NCBI GenBank assembly: GCA_963719275.1
Contig: CAVRBT010000005.1
Span: forward strand, 124,001-188,000
DNA from: AC-32 sp963719275
GTDB lineage: Bacteria > Actinomycetota > Thermoleophilia > Gaiellales > Gaiellaceae
Direction: 5' to 3'
Length of the DNA stretch: 64,000 bases
Both the position numbers and the translations under genes were made by a program. The notes under the pieces are model-generated. The model searched no databases. It was not told the origin of the DNA and saw only the letters and a program-made list of their open reading frames with translations. Numbering within the stretch: position 1 is the stretch's first letter; every line of letters starts with the position of its first letter. Positions 24,234-32,708 of this stretch are shown piece after piece.

Positions 24234-25175
24234 CTACCCGCGGCCCGCGCCTTCTAGACCCATCACGTCGGCGATCTGTCGCAACAGCTCGTCCGGCGGC
24301 GGCAGGTCGTCCGGAGAGGAGGCGGTCCGCGCCGTCGCCCGCACCCGGGCCGGCTCGGCGCCGGTCAGCCGTGAGACCACCGTTGGGTTCGAGCCGAGCG
24401 CGACCACGTCGCCGGGACGCACATCCCCGAAGTAGTCCGGCACCGACTGGTACTCGTCGACGATGCTGCCGCGCTCGAAGAGGGCGTAGCGGACGACCGC
24501 ACCCTCCTCCACGCCGATCGCGCAGACGACGGCTGCCGTCGCGTTGGAGAGCTCCGACGCCAGCCGCTCCCGCGCACGCCGGTCGCGGTCGATCAGGTCC
24601 GCATACACCGCGAGCCACCCGTTGCGCGGGCCCTCGACGCGGCCGTCGGAGGCGCCGAAGCGCGGCAGGTACTTCTCGACTGCGGCCTCGACGGCATCGC
24701 GGTTGTCGGTCTGAACGTGCAGCGAGGCGTACGACTCGCCGGCCTCGCGGCTGCGCTCGACCCGCTCGAGCGGCGCGGTCAGCCGCAGCGCCCACTCGGT
24801 GAAGCCCATTCGCCGCCAGACCTCGCGGCCGACCTCGTTCTGGGTCGCGACGTCGAGCGTCATGTGCCCGATCCCCTCCTCGCGCGCGCGTGAAGCGAAC
24901 TCCGCGAGCAGCGCCCTCGTGACGCCCTGGCGGCGGAACTCGGGCCGCACGTAGACGATGTTCACGTGCGCGTAGCCCTGCGGGTCGAGCTCGCCGAGCG
25001 CGTAGCCGACCGGCTCGCCGCCGTCGTTCTCTGCCAGCAGCACGAGCTTCCCCTCGAAGATCCTCGGCGTGATCTCGGGCGGCCGCCAGGGCCGGTCCCA
25101 GTTCTCGCCGAAGATCGCCTCGGTGAACTCGAGCAACGTGGGCTCGTCGGCGGGTGTCGCCTCGCGGACGTTCAC
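24234..25175 (-). CDS. GNAT family N-acetyltransferase (double domain)
   Basis: 313 residues. The first half has the acetyl-CoA loop VRPEFRRQGVTRALLAEF and the following helix of GNAT. The second half is less conserved and may be a second, degenerate GNAT-like domain. The start is GTG at 25175, overlapping the AlkA-like stop as GTGA, so the two are coupled. The substrate is unknown. Confidence 0.85.
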   Translation of the reverse strand: MNVREATPADEPTLLEFTEAIFGENWDRPWRPPEITPRIFEGKLVLLAENDGGEPVGYALGELDPQGYAHVNIVYVRPEFRRQGVTRALLAEFASRAREEGIGHMTLDVATQNEVGREVWRRMGFTEWALRLTAPLERVERSREAGESYASLHVQTDNRDAVEAAVEKYLPRFGASDGRVEGPRNGWLAVYADLIDRDRRARERLASELSNATAAVVCAIGVEEGAVVRYALFERGSIVDEYQSVPDYFGDVRPGDVVALGSNPTVVSRLTGAEPARVRATARTASSPDDLPPPDELLRQIADVMGLEGAGRG

Positions 25176-25984
25176 CGCGCGAGCCTAGCCCCCGTGAGCA
25201 GGTAGTGGGCGGTGAGGTTCTGGAACGGGTCGAAGCGCTCGCCGAACGCGCGGATGTCGAGGGCCTCCGGGTAGAACGCGCGCACGGCCTTGTCGAGGGC
25301 GACGTCGCCGACCGGCCACGCGCGCGGGCGCGCCAGATGGCGGGCGAGAAACCACTCGGCCGTCCACTCGCCGATCCCGCGGACCGCGACCAGCCGCCGC
25401 TTGACCTCGTCGTCGGGGAGCGAGGCGAGCTCGTGCAGGTCGACCGGCTCCTCGGCCAGGCCGAGCACGTACTCGGCCTTCCGGCGCGAGAAGCCGAGCG
25501 CGAGCAGCTCGTCGGGCTCGGCTCGGCGAAGCCGCTCGGCCGTCGGGGAGGCGTACGCCTGGCCGACGCGGCGGCCGAAGCGCTCGATCAGGCGGTTGCG
25601 GATCGCGAATGCGGCGAAGAGCGAGACCTGTTGCGCGATGATCGAGGTGACGAGCGTCTCGAAGGGATCGGGCGCGAGCGGCGGGCGGAAGCCGGCGAGC
25701 CTCGTCGTCAGCTCCTTCAGCACCGGGTCGCCCTGCGCCCACTCGTAGAACCCCTCGAGGTCGAACTCGAGGCCGAGCAGCTTGCCCACCACCGGTCGCG
25801 TCTCGTCGTCGAGCGGCTCGACGCGCGCGCCGCCGCGGGCCGGCTCGATCCGCACCTCCCGCGCACCGACGACGCGGTGCAGCGCGCCGTCGACCCAGAG
25901 GTTTGCCAGGTCGGGGCCGAAGGCGCGGAACCGCTCCATGGTCAGCTCGAAGTCGAACGGCTCCGGCACCGTCACCAGGGGCAT
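25172..25984 (-). CDS. DNA-3-methyladenine glycosylase II-like (AlkA/HhH-GPD)
   Basis: 270 residues from the ATG at 25984. The HhH-GPD domain is clear: FETLVTSIIAQQVSLFAAF, the hairpin LVAVRGIGEWTAEWFL, and the catalytic Asp in GDVALDKAV. The N-terminal region matches the AlkA_N-like beta domain. It removes alkylated bases in base excision repair. It lies divergent from the MBL-like gene with about 38 bases between starts. Confidence 0.92.
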   Translation of the reverse strand: MPLVTVPEPFDFELTMERFRAFGPDLANLWVDGALHRVVGAREVRIEPARGGARVEPLDDETRPVVGKLLGLEFDLEGFYEWAQGDPVLKELTTRLAGFRPPLAPDPFETLVTSIIAQQVSLFAAFAIRNRLIERFGRRVGQAYASPTAERLRRAEPDELLALGFSRRKAEYVLGLAEEPVDLHELASLPDDEVKRRLVAVRGIGEWTAEWFLARHLARPRAWPVGDVALDKAVRAFYPEALDIRAFGERFDPFQNLTAHYLLTGARLAR

Positions 25985-26022
25985 CGGGCAACGGTACGTG
26001 CGTTGGCTGTAGCGTCGCGGCC

Positions 26023-26658
26023 GTGGAGATCGAGCAGATCGCCCCGCACCTCTGGTGGTGGACCGCGCCACACTCCGAGTGGAGCCCGTCGGACTTCAAG
26101 AACGGGCGAGGCTGGGAGCGCGACGTGTCGTCGTACGCGCTCGTCGAGGACGGCTCGCTCGTGCTGTTCGACCCGCTGGTGCCGGCCGAGGACGACGAGC
26201 GGTTCTGGTCGGCGCTCGACGGTGATGTGGAGCACCACGGCCCGCCGTCGATCCTGATCAGCCTTCACTGGCATGCGCGCAGTGCGGGCGAGATTCTGGC
26301 GCGCTACGAAGGAGCGCGCGTGTTGGCGCACGAGCCCGCCGCCGGGGACGTCGCGAAGCGCGTCGCCGTCTCGCAGACCTTCGCCGACGGAGATCCACTG
26401 CCCGGGGGTGTCGAGGCGCTCGCCATGGGCTTCATGAACGAGGCGGCGTTCTGGCTGCCGGGCCACCGTGCCCTCGTCCTCGGCGACTCCGTGCTCGGCT
26501 ACGAGGGCCGTACGGAGCTCTGCCCGCGGAGCTGGCTCGGCGAGAACGACACGATGGAAGAGCTCGAGGCCTCGGTGCGGCGGGCGCTGGCACGGGATCC
26601 GGAGCGGCTGCTCCTGACCCACGGGGGCCCGCGCGACCCGGGCGAGCTAGAGCTCTGA
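26023..26658 (+). CDS. Metallo-beta-lactamase-fold-like protein with altered metal motif
   Basis: 211 residues from GTG at 26023. The overall order resembles MBL-fold hydrolases: SYALVEDGSLVLFDPLVP, then ISLHWHARSAG where HxHxDH would be expected, LVLGDSVLGY, and a final LLLTHGGP. The third and fourth metal ligands (Asp, His) are replaced by Arg-Ser, so metal binding is probably reduced. It may be a non-hydrolytic relative. Confidence 0.75.
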   Translation: MEIEQIAPHLWWWTAPHSEWSPSDFKNGRGWERDVSSYALVEDGSLVLFDPLVPAEDDERFWSALDGDVEHHGPPSILISLHWHARSAGEILARYEGARVLAHEPAAGDVAKRVAVSQTFADGDPLPGGVEALAMGFMNEAAFWLPGHRALVLGDSVLGYEGRTELCPRSWLGENDTMEELEASVRRALARDPERLLLTHGGPRDPGELEL

Positions 26659-27246
26659 GGCGAGCACGCGGAAGTCCGTCAGCGGCCTGAAGGCGACGCC
26701 GCGGTTGCGGAGCCAGCGTGCCAGGCTCCCCGTCGCGAAGACGCGGTCAGCGGCGAGGGAGGCGCAGTAGTCGGAGTGGCCGTCGCCCGCGTAGACCACC
26801 TCGCCCGCAGGCAGGTCGGCTCGCTTGCACGGCTCGCCGCACTCGTCGCAGAGCTCGGCGACGCGGAAGTGCACGAGCCAGCCGTCGGGCCTCGCCTCGA
26901 CCCGGTTGGCGCGCAGCTCGACCCTGCCGAGCACACCCTCCCGCTCGAGCATCGGCTCGATCAGCTCGTGGAACCCGGACGAGACCACGAGCGGCTGGCG
27001 CGTCCGCGCCAGCTCCGCGAAGCCGGGCCGGACGCGGGTGTGCTCGACCGCGAAGGCGACGGCTTCCTCCAGCGGAACGGTCACGGTGGCGAATTCGGCC
27101 GCGATCACGTCGTTCAGCGTCATCCGGCCGGCGTCGAGCTCGCTCTCGACGCGCTCGTAGATCTCCGGGTCGCCGAACTCCTGCAGCACGAGGTCGAGCG
27201 TGTCCCGCTCGGTGACGGTGCCGTCCCAGTCGAGCACGAGGCGCAT
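26647..27246 (-). CDS. HAD-superfamily phosphatase (MtnX/PSP-like)
   Basis: 199 residues. Motif I is MRLVLDWDGTVTERD (DxDGT), motif II is LVVSSGFHELI, and motif IV is VVYAGDGHSDYCAS. A CDECGEPCKR segment between them could bind zinc. This pattern is seen in MtnX/PhrA-type small HAD phosphatases; the substrate cannot be inferred. It converges on the MBL-like gene with a 12-base overlap and starts 12 bases after nagZ. Confidence 0.85.
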   Translation of the reverse strand: MRLVLDWDGTVTERDTLDLVLQEFGDPEIYERVESELDAGRMTLNDVIAAEFATVTVPLEEAVAFAVEHTRVRPGFAELARTRQPLVVSSGFHELIEPMLEREGVLGRVELRANRVEARPDGWLVHFRVAELCDECGEPCKRADLPAGEVVYAGDGHSDYCASLAADRVFATGSLARWLRNRGVAFRPLTDFRVLASEL

Positions 27247-27257
27247 GGATGGGCAGG

Positions 27258-28646
27258 CTAGCGGCGGGTGAGGAGCTCGGCCACGGCCTCGAGGTTCGCG
27301 CGGCCGGCGCCATACGTCGCGACGTAGGCGCGGACTCGCGCCGGCCGCCACTCCGGCAGGCCGGTCTCGACGACGACCGCGCCGGGTGGGACGAGCTCGC
27401 GCTGCCACGCGTGCCGATGCCCGTCGCGGACGACGAAGACGACGTTGCCCTCGAGCGGCGGCAGCGGTTCGCCTTCCCGCAGCCGGAGCGTCCGCGCGCC
27501 GAGGATTTCGCCGAGGCCGTGGTGCGCCTCGCCAGCGGCGATCGTCGCCTCCGGCCACAGCTCGACGACCAGCGGCTCGCCGTCGAGCGAGGGGTCGCCC
27601 ACGACGCGCAGCGCCCGCCTCGCGGCCTCGGAGCCAGCTTCGCGGTCATGCGCGGGCCGCGGCGACGTCCACGCCGCCAGCGCCGCCACGCGCCCCGCCG
27701 CCTCGTGCAGGCGCTCCTCTTCGAGCCGCCCGGCCTGAACCGCTTCCACGATCGCCTCCTGCACGCGCTCGACCTGCTCGGGGCTGAGGTCGGCGCCGAG
27801 GCAGAGCGCGTCCGCGCCGGCCGCGAGCGCGCGAACCGCGGACTCCTGGATCCCGGCCGGGCCGCCCGCGCCCTGCATCTCGAGGGCGTCCGTCATCACG
27901 ACCCCCTCGAAGCCGAGCTCCGCGCGCAGGAGCGCGATCACGCCCGGGCTCAGCGTCGCCGGCTCATCACCGAGCGCGGTGAATCGGACGTGCGCGGTCA
28001 TCACCGCGCGGACGCCGGCCTCGACCGCCGCGGCGAAAGGCGGCAGCGCCCGCGCGCGGAGCGTCTCCAGGTCCGCGTCGGCAGCCGGAAGCTCGAGGTG
28101 CGAGTCCGCCGTGGTCTCGCCGTGCCCCGGGAAGTGCTTGGCGCAGGCGGCGACCCCGGCGCTCTGCAGACCCTCGACGTACGCCGCCACGTGGCGCGCC
28201 ACGAGCTCGGGGCCGGAGCCGAAGGAGCGCACGCCGACGATCGCCGCGGCAGGATCGACGACCACGTCGGCGACCGGCGCTAGGTCGAGGTCGATCCCGG
28301 CCGCCGCGAGCTCGCCGCCGATCGCCGCCGCCACCCGCCGCGTCAGCGCGACGTCGTCGACCGCGCCGAGCGCGAGGTTTCCGGGAAACGAGCTTCCGTG
28401 GGCCGCCTCGAGCCGCGTCACGTCGCCGCCCTCCTCGTCGGTCGCGACGAGCAGCTCGCCGCGCTCCGCTCGCAGCGACCCGGTCAACGCAGCGGTCTGC
28501 TCGGGGTCGGTGATGTTGCGCGCGAAGAGCACCACGCCGCCGAGCCCGCCGGCGAGCAGTCCCTTCAGCCAGTCGAGGACGACCTCCCCCTCGAAACCCG
28601 GGAAGAGGCAGGCCGCGGCGGCGGGCCTGAGCCCGCCCTCGCTCAT
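27258..28646 (-). CDS. nagZ: Beta-N-acetylhexosaminidase, glycoside hydrolase family 3
   Basis: 462 residues. The GH3 catalytic domain has the NagZ signatures: ATDEEGGDVTRLE, CAKHFPGHGETTADSH (with the His/Asp acid-base loop) and the nucleophile in VMTDALEM. There is no signal peptide, so it acts in the cytoplasm, cleaving GlcNAc from muropeptides or chitooligosaccharides. A C-terminal GH3_C-like domain follows. It overlaps the ABC permease stop by four bases and is the last gene of the sugar ABC operon. Confidence 0.93.
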   Translation of the reverse strand: MSEGGLRPAAAACLFPGFEGEVVLDWLKGLLAGGLGGVVLFARNITDPEQTAALTGSLRAERGELLVATDEEGGDVTRLEAAHGSSFPGNLALGAVDDVALTRRVAAAIGGELAAAGIDLDLAPVADVVVDPAAAIVGVRSFGSGPELVARHVAAYVEGLQSAGVAACAKHFPGHGETTADSHLELPAADADLETLRARALPPFAAAVEAGVRAVMTAHVRFTALGDEPATLSPGVIALLRAELGFEGVVMTDALEMQGAGGPAGIQESAVRALAAGADALCLGADLSPEQVERVQEAIVEAVQAGRLEEERLHEAAGRVAALAAWTSPRPAHDREAGSEAARRALRVVGDPSLDGEPLVVELWPEATIAAGEAHHGLGEILGARTLRLREGEPLPPLEGNVVFVVRDGHRHAWQRELVPPGAVVVETGLPEWRPARVRAYVATYGAGRANLEAVAELLTRR

Positions 28647-29473
28647 CCGCGAACCGCGCCGGCGGTGAGCCCGAACGCGACCTTGCGCTGCACCAGCGCG
28701 AAGAAGATCACGACCGGCAGGGCAGTGAGCGTGGCGCCTGCCATCAGCGGTCCCCAGGCCGTCCCGCGACTGGTCGTGAACGCCGCCAGCCAGACGGTGA
28801 GCGTCTGCTTGCTGGGGTCGTGCAACAGGACGTAGGCCATGATGTACTCGTTCCAGGCCTGGATGAAGGCGAAGATCGACGTCGCGACCAGGCCTGGCCC
28901 GATCAGCGGCAGCAGGATGCGGACGAACGCACCGAGCCGCGTCGAGCCGTCGACCTGCGCCGCTTCCTCGAGATCCTTCGGCACTCCGAGCATGAAACCT
29001 CGCAGCGTCCAGATGGTGAAGGGGAGCACGAAGGTCATATACGTGACGATCACGCCGGTGAGCTTGTCGACCTGGTGGGCCTTCGAGAGGACGAGGTAGA
29101 TCGGGATGATCAGCGCATTCAACGGGATCATCTGGACGCCGATGATCAGCACGATGAAGGCACTCCGGCCGTAGAAGCGGAACTTCGCCAGCGCGAGCGC
29201 CGCAAGGAACGCAAGCATGAGCGAGGCCGCGACGACCACGCTCACGATGATCAAGCTGTTCTTCACGCTCGACCAGAAGTGCGGCCGGTGGATCGCTTCA
29301 CCGAAGTTCGACAGCGTCGGGTGCCACGGGAACCAGACCGGCGTGTCGGCGAAGATCTCGCTGCCCGGCTTGAAGGCCGTGCTCACCATCCAGTAGACCG
29401 GGAAGACCATCACCGCGAACACGACGAGAGCGGTCGCGTTCAGGGCCATTCGGCGCGCGACGCTCCTCCTCAC
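28643..29473 (-). CDS. Carbohydrate ABC transporter permease (MalG type)
   Basis: 276 residues, six membrane segments. The N-terminal MVFPVYWMVSTAFKP and the ATPase-contact loop EEAAQVDGSTRLGAFVRILLP (EAA motif) identify the CUT1 MalG/DasC side. It forms the import channel with the neighbouring permease. It is coupled to nagZ and to the second permease by four-base overlaps. Confidence 0.93.
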   Translation of the reverse strand: MRRSVARRMALNATALVVFAVMVFPVYWMVSTAFKPGSEIFADTPVWFPWHPTLSNFGEAIHRPHFWSSVKNSLIIVSVVVAASLMLAFLAALALAKFRFYGRSAFIVLIIGVQMIPLNALIIPIYLVLSKAHQVDKLTGVIVTYMTFVLPFTIWTLRGFMLGVPKDLEEAAQVDGSTRLGAFVRILLPLIGPGLVATSIFAFIQAWNEYIMAYVLLHDPSKQTLTVWLAAFTTSRGTAWGPLMAGATLTALPVVIFFALVQRKVAFGLTAGAVRG

Positions 29474-30447
29474 GCCGCCTCTCCGATCTTCACCATCTGG
29501 CGGATGTAGACGAAGCTGACGACGAGCATGATCGCGACCATCACGATCGCGATCGCCGAGCCGAGCCCGTACTCGCTCGTCTGGAACGAGGTGTGGTACG
29601 CGTAGACGGCCATCGACCAGTACTCCGGCGACGGCTGTTCGTCACGGAGGATCCAGATCTGGTTGAAGACCTGGAAGTCCCAGATGATCGAGAGGCTCGT
29701 GAGGATGACGAAGATCGGCTTCAGGAGCGGCACGGTCACGTCGCGGAAGACCCGCCACGCGTGGGCTCCGTCGATCGAGGCGGCCTCGACCAGCTCCTTC
29801 GGCACCTGGGTGAGTGCCGCGAACACGGTGATCGCGACGAACGGGATCGCCCCCCACACGACGAGCAGGGTGATGATGCCCCAGCCGGTCCACGCGTTCG
29901 CGAACCAGTCGTGGTGGTTGAAGTCGCCGAGGTGCAGGTAGGTCAGGAGCCAGTTCACGACTCCGAACTCGAAGTCGACCATCCAGTACCAGATGTCGAT
30001 CGCGACGACGACGGGGGTCGCCCACACGAAGATCAGCCCGACGTTCAGCAGGAAGCTCATGGCCGTGCCGAGCTGCGCCATCAGCAGGGCGATCAGCGTC
30101 CCGATCACCATCGTCAGCGAGACGGCGACCGCCGTGAACGCGAGCGTCCGCAGGACCACGTGCCAGAACGTGGGGTCGTGGAAGATCGTGGCGTAGTTCT
30201 GGGTGCCGATCCAGACGCCCGCGTGGCGGATCAGCTGGAAGAGGCCGTAGCGCTCGAACGACAGCCGCACCATGAAGTAGAGCGGGTAGCCGAGGACCGC
30301 CGCGATCACCAGCGTCGCCGGGAGGAGGAGGACGTACGGGGTCGCGCCGGCTCCGATTCGGCTCAGCCGAAACCGCTGCCGTGGCCGAGCCGGGAGGGCA
30401 GGCTCGGCGACGGCAGCGGCGGCGGGGGCCGGGAAGCGAGAGCTCAC
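29470..30447 (-). CDS. Carbohydrate ABC transporter permease (MalF type)
   Basis: 325 residues with six membrane segments after a cytoplasmic N-terminus rich in Pro/Ala/Arg. Features include PYVLLLPATLVIAAVLGYPL and the EAA loop ELVEAASIDGAHAWRVFRDV. It is the MalF/DasB-like partner of the MalG-type gene. Its start is about 30 bases after the binding-protein stop. Confidence 0.92.
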   Translation of the reverse strand: MSSRFPAPAAAAVAEPALPARPRQRFRLSRIGAGATPYVLLLPATLVIAAVLGYPLYFMVRLSFERYGLFQLIRHAGVWIGTQNYATIFHDPTFWHVVLRTLAFTAVAVSLTMVIGTLIALLMAQLGTAMSFLLNVGLIFVWATPVVVAIDIWYWMVDFEFGVVNWLLTYLHLGDFNHHDWFANAWTGWGIITLLVVWGAIPFVAITVFAALTQVPKELVEAASIDGAHAWRVFRDVTVPLLKPIFVILTSLSIIWDFQVFNQIWILRDEQPSPEYWSMAVYAYHTSFQTSEYGLGSAIAIVMVAIMLVVSFVYIRQMVKIGEAA

Positions 30448-30478
30448 GGGCGGAGCAACTCGCTTCCCGGGGGAGAGG

Positions 30479-31768
30479 TCACGGCTTTGCGTTGAGGATC
30501 TTCGTGATCTGCTTGCTGGCGCTCTGCGTGGCGGCCTTGACGCTCTTCTTGTTCGTCAGGATCGCCGTGCACATGTTCTTGAGCACCTTCGCGTTCTCGA
30601 CGTTGGCCCAGTTGAGGGCGGTCGGGATGAACCAGCTGTACTTCGCCGCGTTCGCGAACGGCGCGAGGGCCGGATTGCTCTTGTTTACGCCGGCGAGCTT
30701 CGTCGTGTTCGCGATGTTGCCGGCCTTGGCGATCTGCCGCTCGGCTGCCGTGTTGGTGAAGCCCTTGATCCAGTCGGCCCCGAGGCTCTTGTGCTTCGCC
30801 GAGATCGGGATGCCGAGGATCGAGCCTCCGAGGAACGTCGGCGTGTACCGGCCCTTGATGTGGCTCGGCAGCGGGTAGGCGCCCATCCGCTTCGCGAACG
30901 ACTTCGGCGCGGCGCCACCGTTCTTGTCGAAGACGTACGGCCACTCCCAGCCGTTGCCGAGGAAGGCTCCCGCACGGCTCTTGGCGAACGGGATGCTCGG
31001 GTACGGATGCGCCTCGTCCTGGGTCTTGCTCGCCCGCGAGTACTTCCGCACCATCGACTTGTAGACGCTGAGGGCCTTGATCGCCTGCGGCGTGTCGAGC
31101 GTGCCCTTCCACTTGCCGCCCTTCTGGACGGCGATCTGGCCGCCGTAGTCCGCGACGAAGGACATCGCGGCATACCAGTTCTGGCCGGGCTGGTAGAAGG
31201 CCGAGTAGTTCCGGTTCCCGCCGTACTTCTTCTTCAGCTTCGCGTTGACCGAGAGGAACTGCGCCCACGTCGTCGGCGGGGTCCTCACGCCGACGGAGCG
31301 GTACATGTCCTTGCGGTAGATGACGGCCCGCGCGCCCGCGTAGTACGGGACGCAGTAGAGCTTCCCGCCGTACGTGCACGACGCCTTCAGGCCGCCCAAC
31401 CACGTGGACGAGTTCGGGTAGTTCTTCGCCTTGATCGCGGAGAACGCACCCGCGGCCATGTACTTCGTGGTCTGCGTGTTGCCGAGCTCGATCACGTCGG
31501 GCGCGTCGTTCGCCGCGAGTGCGGCGTCGAACTTCTGGAGCAGGCTGTTCCAGCTCTGGTACTGGATGTCGACGTCGACCCCCGGGTGCTGCTTGGCGAA
31601 CGCCGCGTTGGCGGCGGAGATCGCCCCGGGCCAGCCGTTCTGGGCGTCCGTCATGATCCACACGGTCACCTTGTCTGCGGCGGCCCGCTTTGTGCCGCCC
31701 GTCGCGGTCGAGGCCGCGGTGGCGAGTGCGGCCGCAAGCACGACGGCGGCGATGATGCGCAATTTCAT
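30479..31768 (-). CDS. Extracellular sugar-binding protein of ABC transporter
   Basis: 429 residues from the ATG at 31768. The N-terminus MKLRIIAAVVLAAALATAAS is a signal peptide. The mature part is a family 1 solute-binding protein: TVWIMTDAQNGWPGAISAAN, then PDVIELGNTQTTKYMAAGAF and a late TPTFLGGSILGIP. It should bind oligosaccharides such as chitobiose or amino sugars, given nagZ, nagA and murQ around it. It is the first gene of the transport operon; the upstream 166 bases hold repeated TGGTC/GACCA sites. Confidence 0.92.
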   Translation of the reverse strand: MKLRIIAAVVLAAALATAASTATGGTKRAAADKVTVWIMTDAQNGWPGAISAANAAFAKQHPGVDVDIQYQSWNSLLQKFDAALAANDAPDVIELGNTQTTKYMAAGAFSAIKAKNYPNSSTWLGGLKASCTYGGKLYCVPYYAGARAVIYRKDMYRSVGVRTPPTTWAQFLSVNAKLKKKYGGNRNYSAFYQPGQNWYAAMSFVADYGGQIAVQKGGKWKGTLDTPQAIKALSVYKSMVRKYSRASKTQDEAHPYPSIPFAKSRAGAFLGNGWEWPYVFDKNGGAAPKSFAKRMGAYPLPSHIKGRYTPTFLGGSILGIPISAKHKSLGADWIKGFTNTAAERQIAKAGNIANTTKLAGVNKSNPALAPFANAAKYSWFIPTALNWANVENAKVLKNMCTAILTNKKSVKAATQSASKQITKILNAKP

Positions 31769-31864
31769 CTGGTCCCCTTGCCTCGTGGCGGACGACCCGC
31801 GCTCGCCGTCTCCTGTGGCCCCGATCGACGGCGCGCGGCGGCCGCGCTGAATTGGTGCATACCA

Positions 31865-31980
31865 CTTGACCACGGGGTGGAATTTCTCACACTCTTGGTC
31901 TGGATGTCAAGACCACTCACGGTCAATCGGCTGCTCATACGCCGTTACGACCCGAGTTTCCATCGCGTTGGTCTTGACCA
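31865..31980 (-). promoter_or_regulatory. DasR-box-like operator cluster upstream of the sugar ABC operon
   Basis: TGGTCTTGACCA occurs at 31969-31980, a near-perfect 12-bp palindrome inside the last codons of the gntR gene. TGGTCT and AGACCA half-sites flank an eight-base spacer at 31896-31915. A further CTTGACCAC half-site is at 31865. They resemble the DasR consensus TGGTCTAGACCA known from Streptomyces. Confidence 0.7.
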
Positions 31981-32708
31981 GCGACCGCGAGCGCCGGCCG
32001 GTGGGGCGACGGCTGCGCTGTCAGATCCGTGACGAGGCGGTAGCGGTCCCCTCGGTAGATCGAGTGGACGAACTCGACGATCTCGCCCTTCTCGGAGCGC
32101 GTGACGCGCTCGAACAGGAATGCGGGCGAATGCAGCGGGACGCCGAGCGCCTCCGACTCCTCCTCGTTCGTCACCGTCGGCTCGATCGTCTGCATCCCGC
32201 CGGCGACCACGATCCCGTAGCGCGAGCGGAGCAGGTCGTAGAACGACTTCCCCTCGAGCTCCTGCGCGGTGAGCCCGGGCACGAGCGCCGAGCGCACGTG
32301 CAGCGTCTCGATCGCCATCGGCTCGTCGTCTGCCAGGCGCAGGCGCTTGGCGACGACGATCGGCTCCGACGGGGAGACGTGGAGGAACCGGCCTAGCCGC
32401 GCTCCCGCGGGGACGACCTCGAGGCCGAGCGTCCGGCTGCCCGGCCGCATCCCGCGCCGGCGCATGTCCTCCGTGAACGAGGTCATCGTCAGCTCCTGGG
32501 CGATCTTGGGCTCGCTCACGAACGTGCCCGAGCCGCGACGGCGGACGAGGTAGCCCTCGCGCGCGAGCTCGTCAAGGGCCGCGCGCACGGTCAGGCGCGA
32601 GACGCCGAGGTCGGCGCTGAGCTGGCGCTCCGAGGGGATCGCCTCGCCGACGCCGAGCCGGTCGATCAGGTCGAAGATGCGGTCGCGGGTCTCGGCCTGC
32701 TTCGTCAT
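31935..32708 (-). CDS. GntR/HutC-family regulator (DasR-like)
   Basis: 257 residues. The winged helix is at about residues 1-70 (IPSERQLSADLGVSRLTVRAALDELAREGYLVRRRGSGTFV is present in pieces). The C-terminal UTRA effector domain follows, with PSEPIVVAKRLRLADDEPMAIE. The HutC/DasR branch senses phosphorylated amino sugars such as GlcN-6-P in Streptomyces. It overlaps the MsiK-like ATPase by four bases and lies between operator-like sites, so it probably represses this cluster. The last 30 residues are poorly conserved, and an operator-like site lies within them. Confidence 0.9.
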   Translation of the reverse strand: MTKQAETRDRIFDLIDRLGVGEAIPSERQLSADLGVSRLTVRAALDELAREGYLVRRRGSGTFVSEPKIAQELTMTSFTEDMRRRGMRPGSRTLGLEVVPAGARLGRFLHVSPSEPIVVAKRLRLADDEPMAIETLHVRSALVPGLTAQELEGKSFYDLLRSRYGIVVAGGMQTIEPTVTNEEESEALGVPLHSPAFLFERVTRSEKGEIVEFVHSIYRGDRYRLVTDLTAQPSPHRPALAVAGQDQRDGNSGRNGV

